Shown: positions 26,251 through 35,368 of the stretch, one piece after another
Layout of the letters: each line of letters starts with the position of its first letter
Position numbering within the stretch: position 1 is the first letter of the stretch
Assembly (NCBI GenBank): GCA_021797735.1
Contig: JAJZZE010000011.1
Location: forward strand, 63,322 to 127,321
Origin: Thermoplasmata archaeon
Lineage (GTDB): Archaea > Thermoplasmatota > Thermoplasmata > Thermoplasmatales > Thermoplasmataceae
DNA length: 64,000 nt
Direction: 5' to 3'
Made by a program: the position numbers and the translations under genes
The notes under the pieces: model-generated
Told to the model about the DNA's origin: nothing
Databases searched by the model: none
What the model saw: the letters and a program-made list of their open reading frames with translations, nothing else

Positions 26251-27489
26251 TTATAAAATCATATCCTCTATTTTTGACAATCTGTATTTTCCTGAATATG
26301 TATTTATTACTTTCTTACCACCATACAGTGTTGTAGCCCTATCATGTTTATACCTTGATGCAACAACCCTGCCTATGGAATCACCTTTCATTATTCCGCT
26401 GCCTGTTGTGCCGGATACGGTTATTATGTTTAAAGAATTGAATATGTATGGCATGAAATCTATTGTATTGTATGAATAATAGCCCGCCCATGATGATGTA
26501 ATCCGTGAATTATCCGCTGCAGGAAAATAATTATCCAGAATTGGTTTTATATTGTATGTATAGAAATCCGGCTCCGGCTCCGGATTCTCTGTAAATGAGA
26601 AATCCCTGTTATAATCATCTGCTAAACTTGTCCAGAATGATGATGCCTGTGGATATGGCCTTATATAGACACCGGATGGAAATATTGTGAATGGAAAAAC
26701 ACCAGAATCATTGAATATGTTTTTATGTACTGTATTTTTTATTCCGGGAGATGTTATCTGAAACACCTGTCTTTTCTTTGGCCTTAAGTGTGAATCTATG
26801 CCAAGTGGATCTAAAAGCTTTGTTGTCCACACATCTGTACATAAAACATAGAAATCACCTTCTATTATTCCATTATCGGTTTCAAGATATTTTACATCTG
26901 ATTCCTGCCAGTTAAACGGTTCACCCGGATAATTTAGTGGTTTATATGGAGATAAAACCAGTCTCTTTACCTCTGTATTAAATTTAAATTCAACACCCAT
27001 TTCTATTAATTCATCATAATAGAATTTTGATAGTAAATCCGGTTCTATTATTCCAGCATTTGTATCAAGAATTGCAGTTTTTATTGAATCAATATCCATA
27101 ACTTTTTTTGTTTCATCGTCTACAGCAACATTAAAGAATTCCGACAAATCATCATATATTATTTTTGAATTCGGATATTTTGAAATAAACTCGCTATCCT
27201 TTTCATGATCAAACAAAAATAAATACCCGCAGAATTTCATACCCAGATCCACATTCATATCATCCTGTAAATGTTTATAAAAACTTATTGCCGCCTGTGC
27301 CATTACCTGATTTTCCCGCAATGAGTAAAAATCCCTGAATGCAGCAGCACTTTTTGCTGTATTTCCCTGCGAAAATGTTTTGAATTTATCCACAACTAAA
27401 ATTTTCAATGAAGAATTACTTTTCTTCAAATGGTAAGCAGAGCTAAGCCCGGTAATTCCAGATCCCACAACAACAATATCATATTTCAT
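26251..27489 (-). CDS. FAD-dependent oxidoreductase of the DAO family
   Basis: A 412-residue protein with the N-terminal FAD motif VVVGSGITGLSSAYHL, followed by an acidic/Lys end VVDKF. GNTAKSAAAFRDFY is the flavin-near loop and VSGTTGSGIMKGDSIG the C-terminal FAD motif. The family contains sarcosine oxidase, D-amino acid oxidase and glycine or proline dehydrogenases. Substrate-defining residues are not readable here. It is convergent with the APC permease gene and has its own promoter side at 27.5 kb. Confidence 0.8.
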   Translation of the reverse strand: MKYDIVVVGSGITGLSSAYHLKKSNSSLKILVVDKFKTFSQGNTAKSAAAFRDFYSLRENQVMAQAAISFYKHLQDDMNVDLGMKFCGYLFLFDHEKDSEFISKYPNSKIIYDDLSEFFNVAVDDETKKVMDIDSIKTAILDTNAGIIEPDLLSKFYYDELIEMGVEFKFNTEVKRLVLSPYKPLNYPGEPFNWQESDVKYLETDNGIIEGDFYVLCTDVWTTKLLDPLGIDSHLRPKKRQVFQITSPGIKNTVHKNIFNDSGVFPFTIFPSGVYIRPYPQASSFWTSLADDYNRDFSFTENPEPEPDFYTYNIKPILDNYFPAADNSRITSSWAGYYSYNTIDFMPYIFNSLNIITVSGTTGSGIMKGDSIGRVVASRYKHDRATTLYGGKKVINTYSGKYRLSKIEDMIL

Positions 27490-27595
27490 ACATGTATAAA
27501 AGCCAGATATTTATATAAACGTATCTTTAAAGAAATTAGTATTAAAATATAAAATTTCAATAAAAAATAAATCAAATATATTAATTATAGGCATT

Positions 27596-28354
27596 TCATG
27601 GAACGACTCCAGTATTATAATCCACAAATATGCTCTCACCAATTGTTTTAAATCCAAGTTCTTTATATAAATTAACAGCTATGTTGTCCTGCCTGACATA
27701 TAATATTATATTTTCTGTTTTATTTGAACAGTATTTTACCATATATGAAATTAATTTTTTAGCATATCCATTACTTCTATATTTTTTTAATGTGTATATG
27801 CCACCGAAGACATAAGTTTTCATAGTTTTTGCAACTATTTCACCTGATGATATAATTTTATCACCAATAAAATAGCCAAAAACATCGGAATTTTTTATAT
27901 ATTCCCCTGAATTTACCACCTTGCCGGAGCATTTTATAAAATTATTATACTGGTTTATATAATTTTCATCAAGTTTTTTTACATTTAATGTATCGATAAA
28001 ATTAAAATCCTTTATTTTTAATCTCATAACATATTCCTTATAGTATGCAATTTTAAATTTAGATTGAATAATATCAAGGTTCTTTTCATCAACAAGCATT
28101 ATAAAGTTATCATAATTTACGGTATTTATCGCATATTTGCAGGAATTCCTGCCTCCATAGAACCATATTATCTCATTACTGCTATGGTGCAATGTTAATA
28201 CTCCACGTATAATATTATTTTCATATACTATTTTTATTTCAGAATTATTATCATTCAAATCATAAATCATATATGCATTTTTATAAGGCTCTTTCATCAA
28301 AAATTCTTCAACAATATATTTATTGTCATCTGCCAAATTTATAATGTCCATCAT
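27596..28354 (-). CDS. GNAT family N-acetyltransferase
   Basis: The C-terminal half of this 252-residue protein is a GNAT domain. Motif A is KYRSNGYAKKLISYM, binding the acetyl-CoA pyrophosphate, and motif B is VNLYKELGFKTIGE. The N-terminal 110 residues are divergent, possibly a second, degenerate acetyltransferase half as in other two-domain archaeal GNAT proteins. The acceptor could be a small molecule, a ribosomal protein or an antibiotic; nothing nearby decides. It lies between the FAD oxidoreductase and the thiamine-diphosphate enzyme on the same strand. Confidence 0.78.
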   Translation of the reverse strand: MMDIINLADDNKYIVEEFLMKEPYKNAYMIYDLNDNNSEIKIVYENNIIRGVLTLHHSSNEIIWFYGGRNSCKYAINTVNYDNFIMLVDEKNLDIIQSKFKIAYYKEYVMRLKIKDFNFIDTLNVKKLDENYINQYNNFIKCSGKVVNSGEYIKNSDVFGYFIGDKIISSGEIVAKTMKTYVFGGIYTLKKYRSNGYAKKLISYMVKYCSNKTENIILYVRQDNIAVNLYKELGFKTIGESIFVDYNTGVVP

Positions 28355-28393
28355 TGTAAATAGAATATATAAATATTATATTTAATCTTTAAA

Positions 28394-30043
28394 TCAACCC
28401 TTCGGCTCCAGTTTTTCCCTTAATATTGATGTAACATATTTTTCTGCAACCTTAAATTCAAGCTTTGGCGGCATTGGTGTTTCATTTGTTTCTGTTACAA
28501 CATCAAGGATTACAGGGCCATCATGTGTAAAAAATTCATCTAATTTAGAATCGAGTTCATTAATATCATCAACCCTGATGCCTTCTATGCCAATTGACTC
28601 TGCAAGCTTTGCGAAGTCCGGATTATATAAATAAACACCATATTCAGGATATCCCATTACTTCTTCCTCAAGTTTGATCATGCCTAATATATGGTTATCA
28701 TAAACTATTAGTTTCACAGGCAGATTATATTTCTTTGCTGTGATTAATTCCATAGAGGTCATTGCAAAACTGCCATCACCAATTATGCCATAAACTTTTT
28801 TGCCGGATGCAAACGCAAGGCCTATTGACCCGGGTATGCCGGAACCCATAGTACCAAGCCAGGATGAAAAATAAAATTTATTATTATCATTTGCATTTAT
28901 AAATCTATTTGTCCATAAGGTTACATCGCCCGTATCTGTAATTATTATTGCATCATCCTCGAGCCTTTTTGATATTTTATCTGTTAATATTTCTGCTCTT
29001 ATAGGATTTTTATTATTACCTATCAGTTTATTTAAATCGTTTAACCATTTATTTTTTTCATTCTGCATTTCATCATAAAATTTATCATCTTTCGTATTAA
29101 CATTTATATTATCAAGGAAATATTTAATATCGCATAAATATGAATAATTCGCTTTCATTATTTTATTCAAATCGTCAATGTTATTATTTACCTGTATATT
29201 ATCAACCTTTTTTAAAAATGCGGTATACGGAAATATTGTTCCCAGGAATATTATTAAATCAGATTTTTCTATTGCCTTAACAGATGGCTTTGTTCCCAGC
29301 AATCCTATGCCACCCATTACTTTTTTATCATTATCATTGAATACTCCCTTGCCATCGAGTGCATATACTACAGGAGCACCTATTTTTTCGGCAAAATCAT
29401 TTATCTCATTATGGTAATCCCTTGAACCCCCGCCGATGAATATCAATGGTTTTTTGCTTTTATTTATTAAATTTGACGCTTCATCAATGCCATCCGGCTT
29501 ATAGTTTACCGGATTAATATAATATGATAAATCCTCTTCCTTACATTCCTCCCTCAATATGTCAACAGGCATATCTATATGGCCAACGCCTTTTTTTGTT
29601 ATGGCTTCCCTGCATGCCTTCCAGATTAAATAATGTGCATTATCTGGATTAACAATCCTTGCGTTAAAAACAGATACATCATCAAATAATTTTACAAGAT
29701 CAACCTCCTGAAAATAATCATGGTGCAGCAAATCTGTTTCTATCTGCCCTGTTAATGCTATTACAGGGACATGCTGCATTTTTGCATCGTATAATCCATT
29801 CAATAAATGAACTGATCCCGGGCCGGAAGTACCCATGCATGCGGATAATTTGCCAGAATATTTGGATTCGTATGATGCACTTAATGCACCTCCTTCTTCA
29901 TGCCTGACCTGTACATATTCAATATCCTTATTTCTCCTTACTGCATCGATTATCGGGTTCAATGAATCCCCTGGAATGGCATATATTCTCTTAACACCAA
30001 AATTTACCAGTGTTTTAATTATAACATCTGCTACTGTTGACAT
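28394..30043 (-). CDS. pyruvate oxidase/acetolactate synthase-type thiamine diphosphate enzyme
   Basis: The 549-residue protein shows the three-domain fold of the family. The pyrimidine-binding domain carries the catalytic Glu in QVRHEEGGALSA, the central domain carries FIGGGSRDY, and the pyrophosphate-binding domain carries the motif GDGSFAMTSMELITA ending in YDNHILG. The N-terminal PGDSLNPIIDAVRR and the absence of a clear large insert favour the pyruvate oxidase (PoxB-like) branch, which yields acetate and CO2, over acetolactate synthase. The C-terminal ISD-type membrane anchor of PoxB is not obvious. It starts after a GTTGACAT-like minus-strand region and probably stands alone. Confidence 0.82.
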   Translation of the reverse strand: MSTVADVIIKTLVNFGVKRIYAIPGDSLNPIIDAVRRNKDIEYVQVRHEEGGALSASYESKYSGKLSACMGTSGPGSVHLLNGLYDAKMQHVPVIALTGQIETDLLHHDYFQEVDLVKLFDDVSVFNARIVNPDNAHYLIWKACREAITKKGVGHIDMPVDILREECKEEDLSYYINPVNYKPDGIDEASNLINKSKKPLIFIGGGSRDYHNEINDFAEKIGAPVVYALDGKGVFNDNDKKVMGGIGLLGTKPSVKAIEKSDLIIFLGTIFPYTAFLKKVDNIQVNNNIDDLNKIMKANYSYLCDIKYFLDNINVNTKDDKFYDEMQNEKNKWLNDLNKLIGNNKNPIRAEILTDKISKRLEDDAIIITDTGDVTLWTNRFINANDNNKFYFSSWLGTMGSGIPGSIGLAFASGKKVYGIIGDGSFAMTSMELITAKKYNLPVKLIVYDNHILGMIKLEEEVMGYPEYGVYLYNPDFAKLAESIGIEGIRVDDINELDSKLDEFFTHDGPVILDVVTETNETPMPPKLEFKVAEKYVTSILREKLEPKG

Positions 30044-30168
30044 ATTTATTAATTATGTTATCTTTTAAATAATTATTGTATATTCACTAATTTATAATTT
30101 TTATAAAAGTTTTAGTGTATTTTATGGATAAACAAAATATTTAATTATTGGTTTAAATATTATTATAT

Positions 30169-30756
30169 GTGAATAAAAACTATTCCATAAAATTAATATT
30201 TTTATTTTCGGCACTTGCAATAATATCTGCATGGCTAACTATAATTATATCAATACATTTTAATCCCTGGTTTTCCGTAACAAAAAACGCACTTAGCGAT
30301 CTTGGCGGTGGCAATTTAATAAATAACAATCACCCTGCACCATTATACCCATACATTTATAATTATGGAATGATAATAACCGGGATTTTATTATTTTTGT
30401 TTTCATCAATGATAATAATAAACAGCAGAAACAAAATAGAAATAAATGGATTATCATTCTTTATGATTTCGGGATTATTCCTTGCATTGATAGGAATATA
30501 CCATGAGGGGACATATCCACACGATTTTGTATCAATATGGTTTTTTATATTAGCGTCTATTTCATATTTTTCCATAGGAATATCTCTGATAATTAATAAA
30601 TTTTTACGTGGCTATATAATAATTATAACACTGATTTTATCATGGATTCTATATTCGATAATACCATGGCAATCCGTTGCAGAAGATGAAATATTTGGAA
30701 TAATAGTTATAGATATAATTGTTATGATACATATTACAACTTTTATAAAAAAATAG
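30169..30756 (+). CDS. DUF998 membrane protein
   Basis: This GTG-started 195-residue protein has about six helices. SVTKNALSDLGGG and, two helices later, HEGTYPHDFVSIWFF are typical of DUF998, a family of unknown function. It is paralogous to the product at 9122-9712, which lacks the PHDF segment. The zinc-ribbon gene follows after 51 bases. It probably resides in the cell membrane; no further role can be read. Confidence 0.72.
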   Translation: MNKNYSIKLIFLFSALAIISAWLTIIISIHFNPWFSVTKNALSDLGGGNLINNNHPAPLYPYIYNYGMIITGILLFLFSSMIIINSRNKIEINGLSFFMISGLFLALIGIYHEGTYPHDFVSIWFFILASISYFSIGISLIINKFLRGYIIIITLILSWILYSIIPWQSVAEDEIFGIIVIDIIVMIHITTFIKK

Positions 30757-30807
30757 GCTATTATAAAAACCAATAAATTTTTAGAATGTAATAATTGTTA
30801 AATAACA

Positions 30808-31023
30808 ATGACTAATTATATATATATGGATAATCTTGATGGCTATAAAAAGGTTAAAATATGCCCACAATGTGGATCTTTAAAAATAAACTGGATAGCC
30901 GGTGGCATAGCCGGTCCTGTTTATAAATGCGATGATTGCAATTATGTTGGTTCATTTATTCTTGAGGTTAATTTAAAGGACTTAAAAAAATTTCAGGATG
31001 AAATAAAAAACGATAAGGATTAA
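30808..31023 (+). CDS. small zinc-ribbon protein
   Basis: Seventy-one residues with two Cys pairs, ICPQCGS near residue 19 and KCDDCNYVG near 45, the layout of a zinc ribbon. The segment between them, INWIAGGIAGPVYK, carries a mobile glycine-rich turn. Such small archaeal ribbons often belong to transcription, translation or membrane-associated complexes; this one is not assigned. It probably shares a transcript with the DUF998 gene before it. The 255 bases after it are AT-rich and show no gene. Confidence 0.72.
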   Translation: MTNYIYMDNLDGYKKVKICPQCGSLKINWIAGGIAGPVYKCDDCNYVGSFILEVNLKDLKKFQDEIKNDKD

Positions 31024-31278
31024 AATTTAAAAATCTCATATTTAAAAGAGAATTTAACATCAAAAATAAAAAGTGAACCTAAAAACATACTTTCAAAAAA
31101 AATATTAAAATAACATAAATTTTATAGGTTAATAGTTACATTTAAATATGCTATAAATTAATAATGATATTAATAACTAAATATAAAAGTAAAAAAATAT
31201 TATTTTTATATGATATGTAGTAACAATTTGATATGCGCTTTACACAAACTTTAAATAAAATATTTACCTTATAATATT

Positions 31279-31950
31279 ATGCAATCTACAGATTTTTATG
31301 GAGAAATAAAAAACATAGTAAAAAAGCACGCAGCAATAAATAATGATTTCATAAACAGATTTTCCCGTGGAGACATATCTGACGATGAATTTATAAGATT
31401 TTCTATTGAGTTTTACCATTTTACAAGGGAATGGCCGCAGATTTTGAGTACATTGCTTGTAAATACATCAAACGAAGATGATGCATATGAACTTACAAAG
31501 ATTTTAGTATCTGAGCTGGGTGATGATATGCCAGAACACAGGCATGAATTATTATATAGAAAATATTTAAGGTCAATAGGGCTTAAACCCGAAAATTTAG
31601 TTAGAAGAAAACAGTTAGAGACAACAAGAAAGTGGTTAGATGGAATGAGAAAGGATTTTTCATCCGATTACCCGGTGGCCCTTGGTGCCGAATTTGGGCT
31701 GGAAAACATGGCAATACCAATGTGGGATAAATTATTGCCCGGATTAAAAACAATGAAAGAAAAAAAATACCATGATATGGATATGCTATATTTTACATTT
31801 CACAGGGAAATAGAATCAAAGCACGAGGATGCAACACAGAATATCATAGGAATACATAGTAATGATGAAAAAAATCAATTTATTAACGGGTCAAAAGATA
31901 TTTTAAACCTGGAAGAAAAATTCTGGCTTGGATTATCGGACAAAAAATAA
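31279..31950 (+). CDS. heme-oxygenase-like metalloenzyme (HDO/PqqC/TenA fold)
   Basis: This 223-residue helical protein looks like the heme-oxygenase-like diiron oxidases and oxygenases. Candidate ligands are Glu79, His87 or His89, Glu138 or Glu142 (in EFGLENMAIPMW), His175, Glu179 and His182 (in FHREIESKHED). From memory, the dimetal site of the chlamydial CADD protein uses residues in the same order, with a matching 4-then-3 residue spacing in its last three ligands; here a Glu replaces the Asp. Known members make p-aminobenzoate, cleave nitrogen compounds or help cofactor synthesis. The product is unknown. It is convergent with hmgA. Confidence 0.72.
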   Translation: MQSTDFYGEIKNIVKKHAAINNDFINRFSRGDISDDEFIRFSIEFYHFTREWPQILSTLLVNTSNEDDAYELTKILVSELGDDMPEHRHELLYRKYLRSIGLKPENLVRRKQLETTRKWLDGMRKDFSSDYPVALGAEFGLENMAIPMWDKLLPGLKTMKEKKYHDMDMLYFTFHREIESKHEDATQNIIGIHSNDEKNQFINGSKDILNLEEKFWLGLSDKK

Positions 31951-31975
31951 ATTTTTAATTAATAGTATACTCAAA

Positions 31976-33118
31976 TTAATCCTTCCAGGATAAAGGATAA
32001 TCCTTTTCTTCATTATTTAACATTGTGTTTGTTACATATAACTTTTCATAGGTTTCAACCATTATTGCTACTTCATCTGTGCCTTTACTGCCAAGGCTTT
32101 TTTCCAGTAATCCCGGCTGCGGCCCGTGGATCATTCCATGAACATGCAATGTTATTGAACCCTCTTCAATGCCCTTTCTGCTCATAAAATTACCCGATGA
32201 GTAAAAGATTAATTCATCTGAATCTATATTATTATGGTAATACGGTACTGGTATTGCTCTTTCATCGAAATCAAAGGGCCTCGGTAAGAATGTTCCAACC
32301 ATGAACATTTTTGATTCAAATGTTTCGTGAACCGGGGGTGGCATGTGTAATTTACCAACTATCGGTGCCATTTTATTTACGTTCAGTGTAAATGGGTACA
32401 GGTATCCATCCCAGCCAGCAACATCAAACATGGGGTAATCCCTTTTTATGTTCATGTAACAGTTTTTATAGTTTACCTTTACAGTATAATCGAATTTTCC
32501 ATCCTTTTCTGGCTCCATGAATTCTGGAATACCAAAATCCCTATCATAATATGGCATGCCTTCCCTTATCTGGCCGTATTTATTAAGGTATTTTTCCGGT
32601 ATTTTTATGTGGTCAAATGATGTTATAAAAAGGAAATATGATTCTTCCTTAATGTTTATTTTATATGTTGTCCCCCGTGGAATATATATATAATCACCCT
32701 TTTTATAAGTATTTCTTCCGAATGGTGATAGCACCTCACCGGAGCCATAATGGACAAAGAATAATTCATCGCATATTGCATTTCTGAAATAATAATCAGA
32801 ATTATCTTCAGGCTTTATTATGCCTATCGATAACCTGTCATTAAAAAACAATACCTTTCTGCCATAAACAAAATCGGAATATTTTTCAAATTTGCCTGTT
32901 TTTATGTGCCTGTGCCTTGTTTCATCTATTCTGCCAGGAAGTTTTTTTGGCTCCTTTTGAATTGTTTCTAATTCAGCAGGGTCATACAGATGATACAGCA
33001 GGGAATATTCACTATCAAAGGCATCAAAACCAAATAATTCCTCTCTCAACAAATCATCCTTATCTGTATATGTATGCCTTAATTCAGGCATTTTACCACG
33101 CTTTACATAATAAACCAT
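31976..33118 (-). CDS. hmgA: homogentisate 1,2-dioxygenase
   Basis: A 380-residue cupin dioxygenase. The substrate and iron region includes LHMPPPVHETFES, YYHNNIDSDELIF (first iron His, followed by the acidic ligand) and IHGPQPG (second iron His), arranged as in known homogentisate dioxygenases. It opens homogentisate to maleylacetoacetate in tyrosine and phenylalanine breakdown. The start overlaps the fumarylacetoacetase stop by one base (TAATG) and has a GAGGTGG site four bases upstream, so it is translated as the third gene of hpd-fah-hmgA. Confidence 0.87.
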   Translation of the reverse strand: MVYYVKRGKMPELRHTYTDKDDLLREELFGFDAFDSEYSLLYHLYDPAELETIQKEPKKLPGRIDETRHRHIKTGKFEKYSDFVYGRKVLFFNDRLSIGIIKPEDNSDYYFRNAICDELFFVHYGSGEVLSPFGRNTYKKGDYIYIPRGTTYKINIKEESYFLFITSFDHIKIPEKYLNKYGQIREGMPYYDRDFGIPEFMEPEKDGKFDYTVKVNYKNCYMNIKRDYPMFDVAGWDGYLYPFTLNVNKMAPIVGKLHMPPPVHETFESKMFMVGTFLPRPFDFDERAIPVPYYHNNIDSDELIFYSSGNFMSRKGIEEGSITLHVHGMIHGPQPGLLEKSLGSKGTDEVAIMVETYEKLYVTNTMLNNEEKDYPLSWKD

Positions 33119-33995
33119 TAAACCACCTCATTTTCCAGAATTCCCAGGACATCAGATTTCATAATAACATTATCTCCTCTCTTTAACCACTCCCCGCCGG
33201 TCTCCAGTATTGAACCAGAATTAAATGTTCCACTCCCTATAACATCCCCGGGCAGTAGCGCAACATCCTCAGAAGCACGTTCAAGCATATCGGAAAAGCC
33301 GAAATATATCTCATTTAAATTGCCTGAGGAGTATAATTTATTATTTACATACGTTTCCATTTTTAAATTAATTCTGTTTTCCTCCATTTTTGAAAACACC
33401 TCATCCGCCGTAACAAAATATCTACCAAAGGATGTTGCATAATCCTTTCCCTTTGCCGGCCCAAGCATCATTTTCATTTCCTCCCTCTGAATATCCCTTA
33501 AACTCCAGTCATTCATTATTATAAATCCATAAATTGATCTCAGGCAATCGTTTCCTTGGCAGTTAATAATTTTTTTGCCTATTACAGCTGCAATTTCCAT
33601 TTCATAGTCAAATGCCCTGCTTTTCCAGGATATTTTATTTTATACCCGGAGGGGTATATATTGGGTGTGCATGAGAAATAGAATACCGGGAATTTATACC
33701 AGTCCTCTATCATTGATAAACCCTTATTCTTCCTTGCATTTTTAACATGCCCCTCAAATGAGTAAAAATCCCTTAAAGACCTGATAAAAGGAACAGGAAT
33801 TTTATACTGGATTTTATTATAGTGTATAACTGCATCATCATCCAGTTTTAATTTTAAAATTTTATCATACAGGTCAAAAAAATTATTCTCTATATAATCT
33901 GTTTCTTCATTTAATAGCAGGGATAAATCATATATACTACTGTTATAAATGCATATTTTATCATTATTATCTATTTTTGCCCTGAGGATCTTCAT
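33118..33995 (-). pseudogene. fumarylacetoacetase gene split by a -1 frameshift
   Basis: The first frame (33995 to a TAA at 33582) begins MKILRAKID and runs to YPSGYKIKYPGK, then goes astray (AGHLTM). In the -1 frame the expected fumarylacetoacetase continuation appears at once, SRAFDYEMEIAAVIGKK, followed by MNDWSLRDIQ, PGDVIGSGTFNSG and the normal end. One A missing from GGAAAA near 33626-33629 explains it; adding one base gives a continuous protein of 292 residues. The second part also has its own ATG at 33600, overlapping the first frame by 19 bases, so two-part translation is possible. The gene overlaps hpd by four bases. It should convert fumarylacetoacetate to fumarate and acetoacetate. 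Confidence 0.85.
33123..33129 (-). promoter_or_regulatory. Shine-Dalgarno site of hmgA
   Basis: GAGGTGG on the minus strand stands four bases before the hmgA ATG and inside the end of the preceding gene. It supports the chosen start and translational coupling in the operon. Confidence 0.7.
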
Positions 33996-35077
33996 AGATT
34001 GCCCCTTTTTGCCTGCTCTCTCTCTATGGATTCAAACAGTGCCCTGAAATTGCCAGTACCGAAGGACTGTGCCCCCTTTCTCTCTATAATCTCAAAGAAC
34101 AGTGTAGGCCTGTCAACAAGAGGTTTTGTAAATATCTGCAATAGGTAACCCTTTTCATCCCTGTCGACTAAAATATTTAACTCCCTTAATCTGTTTATAT
34201 CCTCGTCTATATTTCCAACCCTCTCTGTTAATGTTTCGTAATACGATTCCGGTGTTTCCAGGAATTCAATGCCATTTGCCCTCATCTTTTTAACTGTATC
34301 TAAAATATTATCAGTTTTCAGTGCTATATGCTGAACGCCTTCTGATCTATAATAATCCAGGTATTCCTCTATCTGTGATTTTTTTAACCCCTCTGCAGGT
34401 TCATTTATTGGAAATGTTATATTATCATTATATCTTACCACCTTTGATCTTAATGCTGAATAATCAGTACTTATATCCTTATCATCAAACGTTACTAATT
34501 GCTTAAAATTCATTGATTTTATATAATAATTTGCCCACTGGTCCATTTCACCCTCATGGACATTGCCAACAACGTGGTCTATTTTATATATGCCTGTATT
34601 TTCTTCTTTATTGCTGATTTCCTCATATCCTGGCAATATGCCACCGTAATCGCCGCGTTCTATTAAACTATGTACCGTATCTCCATACGTTTTCACATAT
34701 GCCTTCCTTATCTTTCCATATCTGTCTTTTAGGTTCTCTATCCTGGAAACCCTTACATTTTTTTCTTCGAGTTTTTTCTTTGTAAAATCTAAGTCATCAA
34801 CACTCAATGCTATATCTTTTACGCCATCACCGTGTAAATTCACAGATTTGTTTATTTCAGTATCCGGATTCATTGAGGATGAAAATACCATATCTATATC
34901 CCCCTGCTTCAGTGAATATGATATTTTATCCTTTATGCCGGTTTCCGGGCCAGCATAACCGTTTACATTGAAACCCATACTTTTCCTTAAAAAGTATGAC
35001 CACGTCCTTGCACTGCTTACATAAAATTCTATATGATCAATTTCATTAAATAAACTATACGTTCCCTCCCGGTACAT
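33992..35077 (-). CDS. hpd: 4-hydroxyphenylpyruvate dioxygenase
   Basis: This 361-residue protein is built of two VOC domains. The iron ligands are His in IDHVVGNVHEGEM, His in GVQHIALKT and Glu in FFEIIERKG, as in known hpd enzymes; the tail FGTGNFRALFESIE closes the active site. It converts 4-hydroxyphenylpyruvate to homogentisate. It is the first gene of hpd-fah-hmgA and overlaps the next by four bases. Its promoter side faces the MFS gene at 35369 across 291 bases that also contain a transposase remnant. Confidence 0.92.
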   Translation of the reverse strand: MYREGTYSLFNEIDHIEFYVSSARTWSYFLRKSMGFNVNGYAGPETGIKDKISYSLKQGDIDMVFSSSMNPDTEINKSVNLHGDGVKDIALSVDDLDFTKKKLEEKNVRVSRIENLKDRYGKIRKAYVKTYGDTVHSLIERGDYGGILPGYEEISNKEENTGIYKIDHVVGNVHEGEMDQWANYYIKSMNFKQLVTFDDKDISTDYSALRSKVVRYNDNITFPINEPAEGLKKSQIEEYLDYYRSEGVQHIALKTDNILDTVKKMRANGIEFLETPESYYETLTERVGNIDEDINRLRELNILVDRDEKGYLLQIFTKPLVDRPTLFFEIIERKGAQSFGTGNFRALFESIEREQAKRGNL

Positions 35078-35196
35078 GGCTATAATATATACGCAACCAT
35101 ATTTATACTTTTCTATGAACTTATATGATAGATAGTATCATACGCTGGCTGTCCAGATTATCATTAAAAAATTTTGAAATAAATATCGATTACAAT

Positions 35197-35313
35197 TTAC
35201 GCTATTGACCCAGACTTCACGGTTTTACCGCCATTAATTTTTAATGAATCCCGGGAGTTAGGGTTGTCAGGTTTACCGGCAGTTCCCAAAAACCAGATGC
35301 CTCTTTTCTCTGT
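35197..35313 (-). mobile_element. C-terminal remnant of a TnpB/OrfB-type transposase
   Basis: A 38-codon open frame without a start encodes GIWFLGTAGKPDNPNSRD then SLKINGGKTVKSGSIA and a stop. The GTAG segment followed by INGG-x-x-VK-x-GS is the tail I recognise from archaeal IS200/IS605 TnpB proteins. The RuvC core and the zinc finger are missing, and a stop precedes the fragment, so only a scar is left. It lies in the hpd promoter gap. Confidence 0.5.
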
Positions 35314-35368
35314 TCAAACTGAAAATCCTTATAAAAAATATTATTTATAATCATTAACTTATGATATA

